DNA of 64,000 nucleotides from Akkermansia muciniphila (GCA_943331445.1 CALQLO010000006.1:32015-96014), one strand, 5' to 3'. Shown: positions 8,187 to 18,130, counted from the first letter of the stretch. The notes: generated from the letters alone by a model not told the origin. Numbers and translations are program-made.

Positions 8187-9905
8187 ATGCCTCAGTCTCA
8201 TTCAACGCAGGATCGTCCCGGTGACGCCCGCGTCCTGGATTGTCTCTATCGCGTCGGTGCCTTCGTGAATGAGACCGAAGACCCGCGCGAAGCACTTGAT
8301 TTCATTCTCGCCGAGATTGTCCGAACCCTGGGTGCCTCGAGTGCGTCCATTGCGCTGGTCGAGCCCGCCACGGGGGCGCTTCGAATTGAAGTCAGCAACG
8401 GCCTCGATGATCAATCCGCTAAGCAGGTGATCGGGCAAGGGCAGGGTATCACGGGTTGGGTGGCGCTCTATGCCAAGCCGCAGCGGGTCCCCGATGTGTC
8501 CAAGGATCAGCGTTACGTCGAAATCCGGAAGGGCATCCGTTCCGAACTCGCCGTGCCGATGGAACTCATGGGCCATGTCATCGGAGTCGTGAATTGCGAC
8601 TCCGACCGCCTTGATGCGTTTTCGGAACAGGATGTCGCGTTCCTCGCGCTGCTCACCAATGAGGCCTCCAAGGCCGTCGGCCGAATTTGGTTGCTTCGTC
8701 AGCTTCGGTCTAAGGCTGCGCAGCTCGAGGCCCTGGTGAGGGCTGCCCAAGGTCTCGCGCGGGAACGCGATGAGCCAGGTATTTCGCAGGATCTTGCCCG
8801 GCACACCCGTGGTTTACTGGGTGCCCGGGCGTGCGCTTATTACAAGTTGGTCGACGATGTCCTCTTGCTGAAAAGCCTCGATGGCGACTGCGCGGACAGT
8901 GTGCTGACCCCAAGCATCGGCTTGAATCAGACTTCTTTAGGTACGGTGGTCAGTCGTGGTCGTCCGGTGGTGGTCCCGCTGGCGGGGAAGACGGAAGAGC
9001 ATCTCTTCGAAAAACTTAGCGAGCCGATTGCCTCTTCGTCGCTTCTGGCCGTGCCCGTGCGTTATGAGGATGAGACCTTTGGCGTCGTGCTCTGTGTTGC
9101 CATGGGAGCCTACCGTTTTTCTGATGATGACAAGCATCTGGTGACGGCGCTTTCTTCTTTCGGGGCTTCCTCCATCCAGAACGCCCGCCTTTACGCGAAG
9201 GTCTTCTCGGTCGAAGAAGGCCTGCGTCGCAGCGAACGTTTGACCGCCCTCGGGCTACTCTCCGCTGAGGTCGCCCACGAGATCCGCAATCCACTGACGG
9301 TGATGAAACTTCTTTCAGATACGTTGTCGCAGGGCTTGGCGGCGGACGACCCGCGGATGGAAGACTTGGGTGTCATGCGTGAGAAAATCGCTTATATGGA
9401 AGGTGTCGTCTCGCGCGTACTCGGCATGAGCAAGGCGCAATCGGGCGCATTCCGTTCGGTTGACCTGCGTCAGGCCTCAGAGAACTCCGTGTTACTTCTC
9501 CGGCTGAAGCTGCAGCAACTGGGCGTCAAGGTGTCCATCGACTCGCCGGGTGAGTTGCCGTTGGTGCAGGGGCATCCTGGTCAGATCCAACAGGTATTCC
9601 TCAATCTGATGATGAACGCCGTGCAGGCCATGGTCGGTGGAGGGTCGCTCCAGTTACGTCTCGGCGTGGAGCCTGGCCCGCAGGGGGAAGTTGTGACGGT
9701 GCGGATTGCCGATACCGGTGCGGGTATCCCTGCTGAAATCCTCCCCAAGATTTTTGAGTCGTTCTTCACCAGCCGCGAAGACGGTACTGGCCTCGGTCTG
9801 GCCATCGTGAAGCGCATTCTGCGCGATCACCGGGGCGATATTGTCGTGGAATCTTCCGGCCCCGACGGTACGACCTTTAAGTTTTGGATTCCCGTCGCGA
9901 AGTAA
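8187..9905 (+). CDS. Soluble GAF-GAF sensor histidine kinase
   Basis: 572 residues without signal peptide or membrane span. Two GAF domains occupy about residues 10-165 and 190-330. The kinase core follows: phospho-acceptor His364 in HEIRNP, N box in [12 protein letters not shown]1 box DTGAGIP and G2 box GTGLGLAI. A cytoplasmic ligand or redox cue is expected. There is no response regulator beside it, so it is an orphan kinase; its position 3 bases after cysE suggests expression with cysteine synthesis but not a proven link. Its 3' end overlaps the convergent DedA gene by 29 bases. Confidence 0.9.
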   Translation: MPQSHSTQDRPGDARVLDCLYRVGAFVNETEDPREALDFILAEIVRTLGASSASIALVEPATGALRIEVSNGLDDQSAKQVIGQGQGITGWVALYAKPQRVPDVSKDQRYVEIRKGIRSELAVPMELMGHVIGVVNCDSDRLDAFSEQDVAFLALLTNEASKAVGRIWLLRQLRSKAAQLEALVRAAQGLARERDEPGISQDLARHTRGLLGARACAYYKLVDDVLLLKSLDGDCADSVLTPSIGLNQTSLGTVVSRGRPVVVPLAGKTEEHLFEKLSEPIASSSLLAVPVRYEDETFGVVLCVAMGAYRFSDDDKHLVTALSSFGASSIQNARLYAKVFSVEEGLRRSERLTALGLLSAEVAHEIRNPLTVMKLLSDTLSQGLAADDPRMEDLGVMREKIAYMEGVVSRVLGMSKAQSGAFRSVDLRQASENSVLLLRLKLQQLGVKVSIDSPGELPLVQGHPGQIQQVFLNLMMNAVQAMVGGGSLQLRLGVEPGPQGEVVTVRIADTGAGIPAEILPKIFESFFTSREDGTGLGLAIVKRILRDHRGDIVVESSGPDGTTFKFWIPVAK

Positions 9906-10542
9906 GCCAAGCTTTGGCGGCTTTATAGACGATGGGGAGGAAGGAAACCGCGATGACCGACCCGGTCACGACGCCGAGGTTCTTGGCGAGCGGGGTTCCG
10001 CCGATGACGTGGCCGAGGCCCACAAGTGAGCCAATCCAGATAACCGCCCCGAGGATATTCCAGAAAAGGAACCGGTCGGCGGGCATCTTGCCCATGCCCG
10101 CGACGAAAGGAACGAAGGTGCGAATGACGGGGATGAAGCGGGCCATGACGAGTGAGGTGGCTCCCTTGTCGGCGTAATAGCTGCGCGCGGCCTCAAGATA
10201 GCGGCGCTTATAGAGCCATCCGTCTGGCCACTTTTCGACCCGCTCGCCGAACTTCAGGCCAAGCCAGCGGCCCAGTTGATTGCCGATGATGGCGGCGATA
10301 ATGAGTGTGGTGGTCAATGTCCACGGGTTGAGCAGGGCGTTGCGCTTGGCTTCGAGGTTGGGAGCGGTTAGCACGCCCGCCACGACGATCATAGAGTCTC
10401 CAGGGAGAAAGAACCCAAAGAGTAGCCCTGTCTCGGCGAAGACGATGAGACACATCACGGGGATGCCGCCGATGCTGATCATCTTCTCAACGTCGGACAT
10501 TGACTGCAGTGCTGTCTTTATTTGAACAAACCAGGAGTCCAT
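9877..10542 (-). CDS. DedA-family (SNARE-associated) membrane protein
   Basis: 221 residues from the ATG at 10542. The family motif FAETGLLFGFFLPGDSM is near the N-terminus and MARFIPVIRTFVPFVAGMGKM carries the conserved Arg pair of the re-entrant region. Several hydrophobic spans (around MCLIVFAETGL, ILGAVIWIGSLVGLGHVIG and the C-terminus) fit an inner-membrane protein. DedA proteins are implicated in lipid-carrier or polyprenyl-phosphate transport and membrane homeostasis. The frame is open up to 10623, overlapping the divergent glnD start; the internal Met is preferred because it begins the homologous part. Confidence 0.88.
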   Translation of the reverse strand: MDSWFVQIKTALQSMSDVEKMISIGGIPVMCLIVFAETGLLFGFFLPGDSMIVVAGVLTAPNLEAKRNALLNPWTLTTTLIIAAIIGNQLGRWLGLKFGERVEKWPDGWLYKRRYLEAARSYYADKGATSLVMARFIPVIRTFVPFVAGMGKMPADRFLFWNILGAVIWIGSLVGLGHVIGGTPLAKNLGVVTGSVIAVSFLPIVYKAAKAWLTSRRESKT

Positions 10543-10621
10543 ACCCGATAAAAGGACTTTCAGGTTAGCTTGGCAATGGCCTTGAACGTCCGCTGCTTTG
10601 TCTGCACGGTAGGCGTGTCGC

Positions 10622-13303
10622 ATGTCGCCTGAATTCGAATCCGCCGCCGTTACCCTCCGTCGCTCCGCGCTGCAGCATGGATTAGCAGGGGAGGCCGCCT
10701 TAGAGGGTGAATTTCTCCCGCGAGCTAAACTCTTTATTCAGGTCGCCCGCGATATCCAGCTGGCCGCCCACCGTGCTGGCACTCCCGGAGGTGAAGTCGC
10801 CAAGTTACGTTCCGATGCCATGGATATTCTGATTGAGGCGCTTTTCCTCCGGGCTGGGCCCACCGCTTCGACTATTTCCTTGGTGGCCACCGGCGGTTAT
10901 GGCCGCGCCGAACTCTGCCCGCTCAGCGATATCGACTTACTGGTGCTCGTGCCCCGTCATTCGGCGGCGATGAAAGCCCTCGTGGAGGCGATTCTTTACC
11001 CGCTTTGGGATTTAGGACTAAAGGTGGGGCAATCGGTTCGTACGGTCACAGAGTCGACTAATTACGCGAAGGATGATCTTCATCTGCACGTCGCCCTGCT
11101 TGAGACGCGTCACCTTTGCGGTTCAGCCGAACTCTACGCCCAGCTCGAGTCCAAGACGGCGGCCCTCCTCGCTGGTCAGGCTTGGCGTCCGTTTGCCCGG
11201 GCGATTGTCGAATCACAGCGCAAACGTCGTGAAAAGGCGGGCGGAAGTGCCTACCTGCAGGAGCCCGATCTCAAGAATGGCGTAGGTGCACTGCGGGATG
11301 TGCAAGGCTGTATCTGGATTGCCCGGACGGCGCGTAATGGGGTCGGTAACGCTGGATTGGCTTCCTCGGGTTTCCTGCCTTCGGTGGATCTGCAGAAGTT
11401 TGAAGAGGCGAAGGCCGTCCTCCTCCGTTTAAGGTGTGAACTCCATTTCCAGGTGACGCGACCAACGGAGCAACTGTCCCTTGAACGTCAGGATTTAATG
11501 TCCGAGTCCCTCGGTTATCCCGGTACGCTGACGGAACGTATCGGTGCAATGATGCGCGAATATTTCGACGCCGCGGATCACGTCCGGCGCTGTGCCGAGA
11601 TTGTTGAGGGTGCCGTGATGGGCGAGCCAGAGCCAGAAGGGTGGGGTGCTCCATTCGTGATGGATGGATTGCGGGTGGTCCCGGGCGGCACGGTCACGGC
11701 GCAGCACCGACTGGTGTTCGAAGAGGATCCGGGCCGATTGGTTCGCCTCTTCAGAATCTGCCAGATTCATGAAGCCCGCCCCGACCGGGCGCTTTCCCTC
11801 TTGGTACGCGAACGTGCGCATTTGCTTACACCGACGATTGCAGCTTCCGAGGAATCTTCCAGTGCCCTGCGGGCAATGCTCACCGAAGGCGGTCGCGTTT
11901 ATCCAGCACTCAATGCGCTCCGTGAGCATGGTTTGCTCTACCGACTGGTTCCTGAATTCGCCGGATTGCACTGCCTAGTGCAGTTTGAGTTCTACCATCG
12001 CTGGACAGCCGATGTGCATACCCTCCGCTGTCTGATGGAGTTGGATACGATTTACGCCGGGGCGACGTCGGTTGATCAGCGATACCGCGAGGTCGTCCTC
12101 GGTTCCGAAGCCCCTTCGTTGCTATACGCTATTCTTTTTCTGCACGACATCGCGAAGTCGGGCGGCATTGAAGGCCATGCGGTCCGGGGTGTCCCTATCG
12201 CTGAGGTGGTCTTGGAGCGTCTCGGTTTCGATGCGCGTGAGCGGGAAATCGCCGCGGGGGTCATTCTGCATCACCTGCTGATGGGGCTCTATTGGCAGCG
12301 ACATGATATTGATGACCCGGCCAATATTGACCGCTTCGGTCGCTTGGTCGGCGATGAGCAGGTGTTGCGCAGTCTTTTCGTCCATACGCGTTGTGACGCC
12401 CGGGCCACCTCACCTGATCTCTGGACGGACTTCAAGGACGGCCAGCATTGGACGCTCTATCGTCGCACCCTTGCTCGACTCGCTGGAGGTGCGGAAATCG
12501 ACCATGCCTCCGTCATCGCCGAACTGCGTGCGGCGACCACCGCCATCGTGGGCGACCGTGTGCCCGACGATGAGTTGGTCGCTCACTTCGCGACGATGCC
12601 TCAGGGGTATTACCTCCACGCCGCGCCGGAGGATGCCGCTCACCATTTGTTAATGATCCACCAGTTGATTGCTTCGGTCTCGGAAGCGGACGCGGAAGTT
12701 TCGCTCCGTCCGATTGTGGAATGGCATGACGATGTCGGCTCAGCCCAGTCTTCGGTCACCGTGGTCACCTGGGATCGGGCGGGGTTATTCAGCCGGATGG
12801 CGGGTGCCTTTGCTGTGGCCGGAATCAATATTGTCTCCTGCCGCGCCTTTTCGCGTGAGGATGATGTGGCCATCGACTTCTTCAAAGTGATGTTGCCGCT
12901 CGGCAAGGAGCCGCAGTCCAAGGAACGGTTTACGGCCGCCCTTGCAAAATCCCTGCTCGAAGGGACGGATTTATTGGAGGATGTCTCGGCCGAAGAGGCC
13001 CACGCACTCCTGACGGCTCCGCGTCGCAAGGCGCATGTCCCCTTGGCTGCCAAGGTGGAGGTCTACTTTGAAGAGGAACTGCAGCGTACGGTCGCCGAAA
13101 TTCAGTGTAATGATCGACTCGGACTACTCTTCCATGTCGGTCGAGCGATTCGAGAAGCCGGCTATACCATTACCTTTGCCAATGTATCGACCGAGCAGGG
13201 CTTTGCCCTGGATACTTTCTACTTGGTGCCCGAACGTGGGCTCACGACCGCCCCGCATCCGCCCGAGGTCCTAGCGGAAGCGCTCCGTGGGCAGGTTTCC
13301 TGA
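10622..13303 (+). CDS. glnD: [Protein-PII] uridylyltransferase/uridylyl-removing enzyme
   Basis: 893 residues, the normal length. The nucleotidyltransferase motif GGYGRAELCPLSDIDLLVL begins near residue 88. A central HD phosphohydrolase domain is shown by WTADVHTLR and LFLHDIAKS near residue 508. Two C-terminal ACT domains follow: VTVVTWDRAGLFSRMAGAF (about 710-780) and AEIQCNDRLGLLFHVGRAI (about 818-885). It uridylylates PII at low glutamine and removes UMP at high glutamine, setting nitrogen assimilation. No glnB or glnA is nearby. Divergent from the DedA gene with 79 bases between starts. Confidence 0.95.
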   Translation: MSPEFESAAVTLRRSALQHGLAGEAALEGEFLPRAKLFIQVARDIQLAAHRAGTPGGEVAKLRSDAMDILIEALFLRAGPTASTISLVATGGYGRAELCPLSDIDLLVLVPRHSAAMKALVEAILYPLWDLGLKVGQSVRTVTESTNYAKDDLHLHVALLETRHLCGSAELYAQLESKTAALLAGQAWRPFARAIVESQRKRREKAGGSAYLQEPDLKNGVGALRDVQGCIWIARTARNGVGNAGLASSGFLPSVDLQKFEEAKAVLLRLRCELHFQVTRPTEQLSLERQDLMSESLGYPGTLTERIGAMMREYFDAADHVRRCAEIVEGAVMGEPEPEGWGAPFVMDGLRVVPGGTVTAQHRLVFEEDPGRLVRLFRICQIHEARPDRALSLLVRERAHLLTPTIAASEESSSALRAMLTEGGRVYPALNALREHGLLYRLVPEFAGLHCLVQFEFYHRWTADVHTLRCLMELDTIYAGATSVDQRYREVVLGSEAPSLLYAILFLHDIAKSGGIEGHAVRGVPIAEVVLERLGFDAREREIAAGVILHHLLMGLYWQRHDIDDPANIDRFGRLVGDEQVLRSLFVHTRCDARATSPDLWTDFKDGQHWTLYRRTLARLAGGAEIDHASVIAELRAATTAIVGDRVPDDELVAHFATMPQGYYLHAAPEDAAHHLLMIHQLIASVSEADAEVSLRPIVEWHDDVGSAQSSVTVVTWDRAGLFSRMAGAFAVAGINIVSCRAFSREDDVAIDFFKVMLPLGKEPQSKERFTAALAKSLLEGTDLLEDVSAEEAHALLTAPRRKAHVPLAAKVEVYFEEELQRTVAEIQCNDRLGLLFHVGRAIREAGYTITFANVSTEQGFALDTFYLVPERGLTTAPHPPEVLAEALRGQVS

Positions 13304-13357
13304 ATTCCTCCCCACTTGCTTTAGGCTAAAAATTCTCCAGAGTATGGGGGTACTGCC

Positions 13358-13960
13358 ATGCCCAAGCTTCTCTCCTTCCTTACCTCGCTCCTGCTCGCCG
13401 GTGTCGCCGTTACCGGCGCCGAGCCCACCGCTGTTTCTTCCAAGCCCATGCCTAACCCTCCTAAACTCGAAAAAGCCACTTACGGCGCCGGTTGTTTCTG
13501 GGGTGTTGAATACCAGTACGCCAAAATCCCCGGGGTCATTTCCGCAGTTTGCGGTTATGCCGGTGGCAAGATTGCTAATCCGACTTATGAGGACGTCTGC
13601 TCGCACACCAGTGGCCATGCGGAAGTCATCGAGGTGACCTTCGACCCGGCCAAGGTGTCTTACAAGACTTTGACGGAATATTTTTTCCGGATGCATAATC
13701 CCACGCAGGTGGACCGGCAGGGCCCAGATCGGGGTGACCAGTATCGTTCAGTTATCTTCACCCATTCGGCAGAGCAGCAGAAGACGGCGGAAGCAATTAT
13801 GGCTGCGCTCACGGCGGCCAAGGTCTATGCTCAGCCGATTGCCACGAAAATTCAGGAGGCCCCGAAGTTCTGGCGCGCTGAGGAGTATCATCAGCGACAT
13901 TATCAGCTCCGCGGCACGAAGCCTTACTGCCACTTGGTGCCGTTCGCCGAGGAGAAGTAA
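13358..13960 (+). CDS. msrA: Peptide-methionine (S)-S-oxide reductase, exported
   Basis: 200 residues. An N-terminal signal peptide (MPKLLSFLTSLLLAGVAVTGAEP) precedes the MsrA domain. The active site GAGCFWGVEYQYAKIPGV has nucleophile Cys46 and the expected aromatic partner. FRMHNPTQVDRQGPDRGDQYRS and EEYHQRH are also family signatures. It repairs oxidised methionine, here in the periplasm by inference from the signal. The recycling Cys is not obvious near the C-terminus apart from the one in KPYCHLV. rarA begins 5 bases later. Confidence 0.93.
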   Translation: MPKLLSFLTSLLLAGVAVTGAEPTAVSSKPMPNPPKLEKATYGAGCFWGVEYQYAKIPGVISAVCGYAGGKIANPTYEDVCSHTSGHAEVIEVTFDPAKVSYKTLTEYFFRMHNPTQVDRQGPDRGDQYRSVIFTHSAEQQKTAEAIMAALTAAKVYAQPIATKIQEAPKFWRAEEYHQRHYQLRGTKPYCHLVPFAEEK

Positions 13961-13965
13961 TCTTC

Positions 13966-15324
13966 GTGGCTGAGCGGCGATCTGGGTCGGATGAAGCGCT
14001 CCCTGGCTTGGGCCAAGGCGTGCCCGATGCTATCCCTGCTCGTCGTCGGCCGCTGGCCGCACGGATGCGCCCGCGCAATCTGACGGAAGTTGTGGGTCAC
14101 GCTGGGTTGCTCGGCGAAGAGGCACTCCTCCCGAGGTTGATCAAGGCCGACAATTTCGGGTCCTTGCTTTTTTACGGCCCCCCCGGTTGCGGGAAGACCA
14201 CCCTCGCTGAAGTCATCGCTGCGGAAACTGACTCTTCCGTGGTGCGGGTTAATGCGGTTCTCTCCGGAGCGTCCGAGTTACGGGAAGTGCTCGCGGAGGC
14301 TCGCCGTAACCCTTCGCGAAAAACGGTACTCGTGGTCGATGAAATCCATCGCTTCAACAAGGCGCAGCAGGATTTATTGCTCCCCGATGTAGAGGCGGGC
14401 GTTGTTCGCCTCATTGGCTGCACGACGCATAATCCCGGTCTCTACGTCGTGCCGGCCTTATTGAGTCGGAGTCACTTATTCCGACTTGATCCGCTTTCCG
14501 TCGAAGAAATCGCGACGTTTCTCGGAACCGCCTTGGCTGATGCGGAGCGTGGGCTCGGGGCACTTGGCATTAAGGCCTCCGCCAAGGTTTTGCAGCAAGT
14601 TGCCGAAATGGCCTCGGGCGATCTCCGTCGCGCCCTGAATTGCCTTGAGACACTCGTGCTGTCGGCACCGGCACTCGGTACTGTCACCGATGAGGCCGTG
14701 GCCTCCTTTGCCCGCGAGCGGCGCATCCGTTATGATGACGGCGGCGATGATCACTACGACACGGCTTCCGCTTTCATTAAATCGGTCCGCGGGGGTGATC
14801 CAGACGCGGCGTTGTACTGGCTCTTTCTGATGCTCGAAGGAGGGGAGGAGCCCCGCTTTATCGCACGTCGACTCGTCATCTGTGCTTCGGAGGATATCGG
14901 TCTCGCTGATTCCCGTGCACTCGGGGTGGCGACCGCCGCTTTCCAGGCTTGTGAGTTAGTCGGACTGCCCGAATGCGAATACGCACTCGCCCATGCGACG
15001 CTTTTCCTGGCGCTCTCGCCGAAGAGTAACAGCACCACGTTGGCCATCTCCGCCGCCAAGGATGCCGTCCGTACCCAGCCACGGCAGGAAGTTCCGTTGC
15101 ATCTCAAGGATGCTCATAATTCGACCAACAAGCGTTTGGGTAATGGCGGCACCTATCGCTACAGTCATGGTTATCCGGAGGGTATCAGTGGGCAGGATTA
15201 TTTATCTAAGCCGCTTCCCCTTTATCAGCCCGGCGATGCCGGTGCCGAAGTGCAGATTGCGGAGCGCCTCGCCCATTGGCGCGGGTTGAAGGCCGCCTTG
15301 AAGAAGAAGGACGGTCGTCCGTGA
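13966..15324 (+). CDS. rarA: Replication-associated recombination protein A (RarA/MgsA AAA+ ATPase)
   Basis: 452 residues, GTG start. Clamp-loader-like AAA+ protein acting at stalled forks. Walker A GPPGCGKTT is near residue 70, Walker B VLVVDEIHRFNKAQQD follows, then sensor 1 (IGCTTHNP) and an Arg finger in PALLSRSHLFRL. The C-terminal tetramerisation part is shown by DIGLADSRALGVATAAFQA and YLSKPLPLYQPGDAG. The PLAARMRPRNLTEVVGHAGLLG opening matches family N-termini, with about 25 extra residues before it. It overlaps the following dihydrouridine synthase start by 4 bases (GTGA), so translation is probably coupled. Confidence 0.94.
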   Translation: MAERRSGSDEALPGLGQGVPDAIPARRRPLAARMRPRNLTEVVGHAGLLGEEALLPRLIKADNFGSLLFYGPPGCGKTTLAEVIAAETDSSVVRVNAVLSGASELREVLAEARRNPSRKTVLVVDEIHRFNKAQQDLLLPDVEAGVVRLIGCTTHNPGLYVVPALLSRSHLFRLDPLSVEEIATFLGTALADAERGLGALGIKASAKVLQQVAEMASGDLRRALNCLETLVLSAPALGTVTDEAVASFARERRIRYDDGGDDHYDTASAFIKSVRGGDPDAALYWLFLMLEGGEEPRFIARRLVICASEDIGLADSRALGVATAAFQACELVGLPECEYALAHATLFLALSPKSNSTTLAISAAKDAVRTQPRQEVPLHLKDAHNSTNKRLGNGGTYRYSHGYPEGISGQDYLSKPLPLYQPGDAGAEVQIAERLAHWRGLKAALKKKDGRP

Positions 15325-16325
15325 GTAAGATCGCCCCCCGCCTGCCTTGGTTTGGCCCGGGGAAGTTCCCCCTCTACCTCGCCCCCATGGCCCGCCATAC
15401 GGATGTGGCCTTCCGCCAGCTCTGTAAGGAGCAGGGGGCTGACGTGATGGTGACGGAGTTCGTCCAATCCGAGGCGTTGATCCGTGATAACGCCAAAGCC
15501 TGGGAAATGGTTGATTTCACGGAGTCCCAGCGTCCGATGGGGGTGCAAATCTTCGGTGCCACTCCCGCTTCGATGGCCAAAGCCGCCCGGCTGGTGTGCG
15601 ATCGTATGCGGCCAGACTTTCTGGATCTAAATTTCGGTTGCCCCGCCCATAAAGTCATTGAGCAAAATGCCGGCTCGGGATTGCTGCGCTGTACACCGCT
15701 CCTCTATGACCTCGTGAAGTCGGTGAAGGATGCGATTCCTGATATCCCGCTCACGGCAAAGATGCGCCTCGGGTGGGATCATTCGACCATCGTAGCCGTC
15801 GAAGTCGCGGGTCGCCTCGAGCAACTCGGGGTCGAGGCCATCGCCGTCCACGGCCGCACCAAGGAGCAGGGCTACTCCGGGGAGGCACACTGGGGCTGGA
15901 TCGCCCAGGTCGCGGCCGCGGTTAATATTCCCGTGATAGGTAATGGTGACGTCAAAGATGGGGCCTCAGCCATGCGCCGTCGGGCCGAGACGGGCGTCTC
16001 CGGTCTGATGATTGGTCGGGCGGCTCTCGGTAATCCTTGGGTTTTTGCCCAGATCAAAGCGTCGATGGAGGGGAGAGAGGCGGAATCGTTGGTCGTGACG
16101 AGTCGACAGCGCTGGGATTGTATGCTCCGCTTGGCCGAGCTGACGATTGAGGTGCATGCGACGCGACTGGGTTCGCGTGATGTGCGCTGGATGCTCGATC
16201 GACTCCATCCGCTCACGCATGGACTGCCCGGTGGACGTAAATTACGCGATCGGCTGAGGTACTGTTTGACGCTTGACGACTTGCGGCACCTGCGGGACGC
16301 GCATCTCGTGGAAGTCGCCGCATGA
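15321..16325 (+). CDS. tRNA-dihydrouridine synthase
   Basis: 334 residues from GTG 15321; the open frame extends to 15276 but that part lies inside rarA. FMN-dependent enzyme reducing uridines in tRNA D-loops. Signatures: YLAPMARHTDVAFRQLC at the N-terminus, LDLNFGCPAHKVIEQNAGSG with the catalytic Cys of the GCP motif, KMRLGWD, IAVHGRTKEQGYSG and VIGNGDV for FMN phosphate binding. The C-terminal helical recognition domain is present. The subfamily (DusA, B or C) is not assigned. The GTGA overlap with rarA indicates an operon. Confidence 0.93.
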   Translation: MSKIAPRLPWFGPGKFPLYLAPMARHTDVAFRQLCKEQGADVMVTEFVQSEALIRDNAKAWEMVDFTESQRPMGVQIFGATPASMAKAARLVCDRMRPDFLDLNFGCPAHKVIEQNAGSGLLRCTPLLYDLVKSVKDAIPDIPLTAKMRLGWDHSTIVAVEVAGRLEQLGVEAIAVHGRTKEQGYSGEAHWGWIAQVAAAVNIPVIGNGDVKDGASAMRRRAETGVSGLMIGRAALGNPWVFAQIKASMEGREAESLVVTSRQRWDCMLRLAELTIEVHATRLGSRDVRWMLDRLHPLTHGLPGGRKLRDRLRYCLTLDDLRHLRDAHLVEVAA

Positions 16326-16714
16326 ATTAAACTCCCTATCCATTGGGGTTCGGTGATTGGGTGACAGGCGTGCAACAGAAACCTCACTTTCTTATCTACA
16401 GGGGTCTTGTTAATAACCTGTGCAGGGCTTGCACTTGTCCCTCTCTGGTATGGGTTCACAAATGCGCTCCGATTCGTCCTTCTGGGATGCATCGCGGCCC
16501 CTTCACCCGATCCTAAATGAAGGAAACCACTTTTAAGCACCGCAACCATCCTTTCAGCAACGACTTACATGACGCCTTAGCGTGGCCTATTCCCGTCGCG
16601 CAAAGCCCGTCCAGTCGCCCATCGAATCCCTTCATATCCCTTTTACAAAAAATACCTCACTTTCGGGCTTCCAAAGAGCCTGTGAACAACCTTTCTCAAC
16701 CTTCCCCCTTTCCC
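16326..16714. other. 389-base gap upstream of dnaA, possible origin region
   Basis: No gene is supported here. Two one-mismatch DnaA-box-like nonamers are visible: TTATCTACA at 16392-16400 on the plus strand and TTGTTCACA on the minus strand at 16681-16689. The dnaA frame is open back to ATG 16517, but that 66-residue extension has no resemblance to DnaA domain I. There is no obvious AT-rich unwinding element, so origin function is only a possibility. Confidence 0.25.
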
Positions 16715-18076
16715 ATGTCCCCTTCCGTCAGCCACCTTTCCCTCTGGGAGACCGCCAAATCCGAACTGAGCAACACTTTGCCTCGCGCCGATTTCGAAAC
16801 TTGGATTTCCGCCCTCAAGCCGGTCTCCATCCTCGAAGGTAAGGTTCTCGTCCTGGAGGCGCCTTCGGTTCTCACCGAGGCATGGGTCAACAGCAACTAT
16901 GGCGAAGTGCTCCGTCGTCAGCTCACCCTGGTTGCGGGTCGCAACATGGACTACCGCTTGACCGCGATCGCCGATACTTCGCGCGAAGCCCCAATCGCTT
17001 CGGCGCCTGTGACGCGTTCGGTGCGCCAAGTCGCCACCGCTTCGCCAGCTCCGGCCATCAAGGCGACAAACACTTTCGATAATTTCATCGTCGGTCCGGA
17101 AAACGAAATGGCGCACGGTGCTTCGCTCGCCGTCGCCAAGGAGCCTGGTCATTACTACAACCCGCTTTTCATCCACGGTCCGACCGGTCTCGGTAAGACC
17201 CACTTGATGCACGCCATCGCACACTCGGTCTATGCCGCTAATCCGCAGGCTCGCATCGCTTACATTTCCTCCGAGACTTTCACCAACGATTTCATCCAGG
17301 CCCTGCAGACGGGAAGCGTGGCTTCCTTCCGCCGCCGTTATCGCGAACTCGACCTGCTCCTGATCGACGACATTCATTTCCTCGCGGGTAAGGAGTCCAC
17401 GCAGGATGAGTTCTTCCACACCTTCAACGAGCTGCATAATAATCATAAGCAGGTCGTCCTCACGAGCGATCGTCCGGCTTCGGAGATCGCCAAGCTCCAA
17501 GAGCGCCTCGTTTCCCGTTTCCAGTGGGGGATGGTGGCTTCCATTCAGGCTCCTGGCCTCGAAACCCGGATTGCGATTCTGCGGAAGAAGGCCGCTGCCC
17601 GTGGCCTCGACCTCCAGCCCGAAATTGCCGAGTTCATCGCTTCCCGCGTCGCCCGGAATGTCCGTAACCTTGAGGGTGCCGTCACCCGTATTGTCGGCCT
17701 GACCGGCATGACCCGTAAGCCGCTCGAACTCGCCCAAGTTGAGAAGCTGCTCCATGACATCCTCGTCGAGGAAGCCAGCCATACGCTCACGGCGGAAGTC
17801 ATTCAGCGTAAGGTGGCGGAGCATTACCGCATCCAGATGTCCGACATGACTTCCAAGCGTCGCATGCAGAATATCGCTTTCCCTCGCCAGATCGCGATGT
17901 ACCTCGCCACCCAGCTCACGGGTATGTCGCTCGTGTCCATCGGCCAAGCTTTCGGCGGCCGCGATCACGGCACCGTGATTCATGCCCGTAAGACGGTGGT
18001 GAATCAGATGGAAGTAGATGCTAACGTGCGTCGCACGGTCGAGTATCTCCGGGCCCAGCTGTCGATGAATCGCTGA
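16715..18076 (+). CDS. dnaA: Chromosomal replication initiator protein DnaA
   Basis: 453 residues from ATG 16715, the normal length; this Met precedes the domain I helix SLWETAKSELSNTLPRADFETW. The AAA+ domain has Walker A GPTGLGKTH near residue 155, Walker B LLLIDDIHFLAGKE and sensor 1 VVLTSDRPASEI. Domain IV carries the DNA-binding signature FGGRDHGTVIHA near the end. It binds DnaA boxes, opens oriC and loads helicase. dnaN and recF do not follow; a terminator does. The frame extends to 16517 as an alternative, less likely start. Confidence 0.95.
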   Translation: MSPSVSHLSLWETAKSELSNTLPRADFETWISALKPVSILEGKVLVLEAPSVLTEAWVNSNYGEVLRRQLTLVAGRNMDYRLTAIADTSREAPIASAPVTRSVRQVATASPAPAIKATNTFDNFIVGPENEMAHGASLAVAKEPGHYYNPLFIHGPTGLGKTHLMHAIAHSVYAANPQARIAYISSETFTNDFIQALQTGSVASFRRRYRELDLLLIDDIHFLAGKESTQDEFFHTFNELHNNHKQVVLTSDRPASEIAKLQERLVSRFQWGMVASIQAPGLETRIAILRKKAAARGLDLQPEIAEFIASRVARNVRNLEGAVTRIVGLTGMTRKPLELAQVEKLLHDILVEEASHTLTAEVIQRKVAEHYRIQMSDMTSKRRMQNIAFPRQIAMYLATQLTGMSLVSIGQAFGGRDHGTVIHARKTVVNQMEVDANVRRTVEYLRAQLSMNR

Positions 18077-18096
18077 GATCGGTTCTCAGAGACGCA

Positions 18097-18130
18097 AACA
18101 GGGCCCGACTTATTGTCGGGCCCTGTTGTT
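18097..18130 (+). terminator. Rho-independent terminator after dnaA
   Basis: A 13-base perfect stem (18097-18109 with 18115-18127) with TTATT loop, followed by GTTTG. Very strong hairpin; the T-run is short and interrupted. It separates dnaA from the thiC leader. Confidence 0.8.

Noticed and set aside
16326..16516. tRNA gene in the gap before dnaA
   Set aside because: A GGTTC-like stretch was seen, but no acceptor stem or cloverleaf could be drawn.
16517..16714. 66-residue N-terminal extension of DnaA
   Set aside because: It is unlike DnaA domain I and would make the protein much longer than the family; ATG 16715 gives a standard start.
16643..17983. Minus-strand ORF of 446 residues
   Set aside because: It lies fully antisense to dnaA, has no recognisable motif and reflects the strong third-position GC bias of dnaA.
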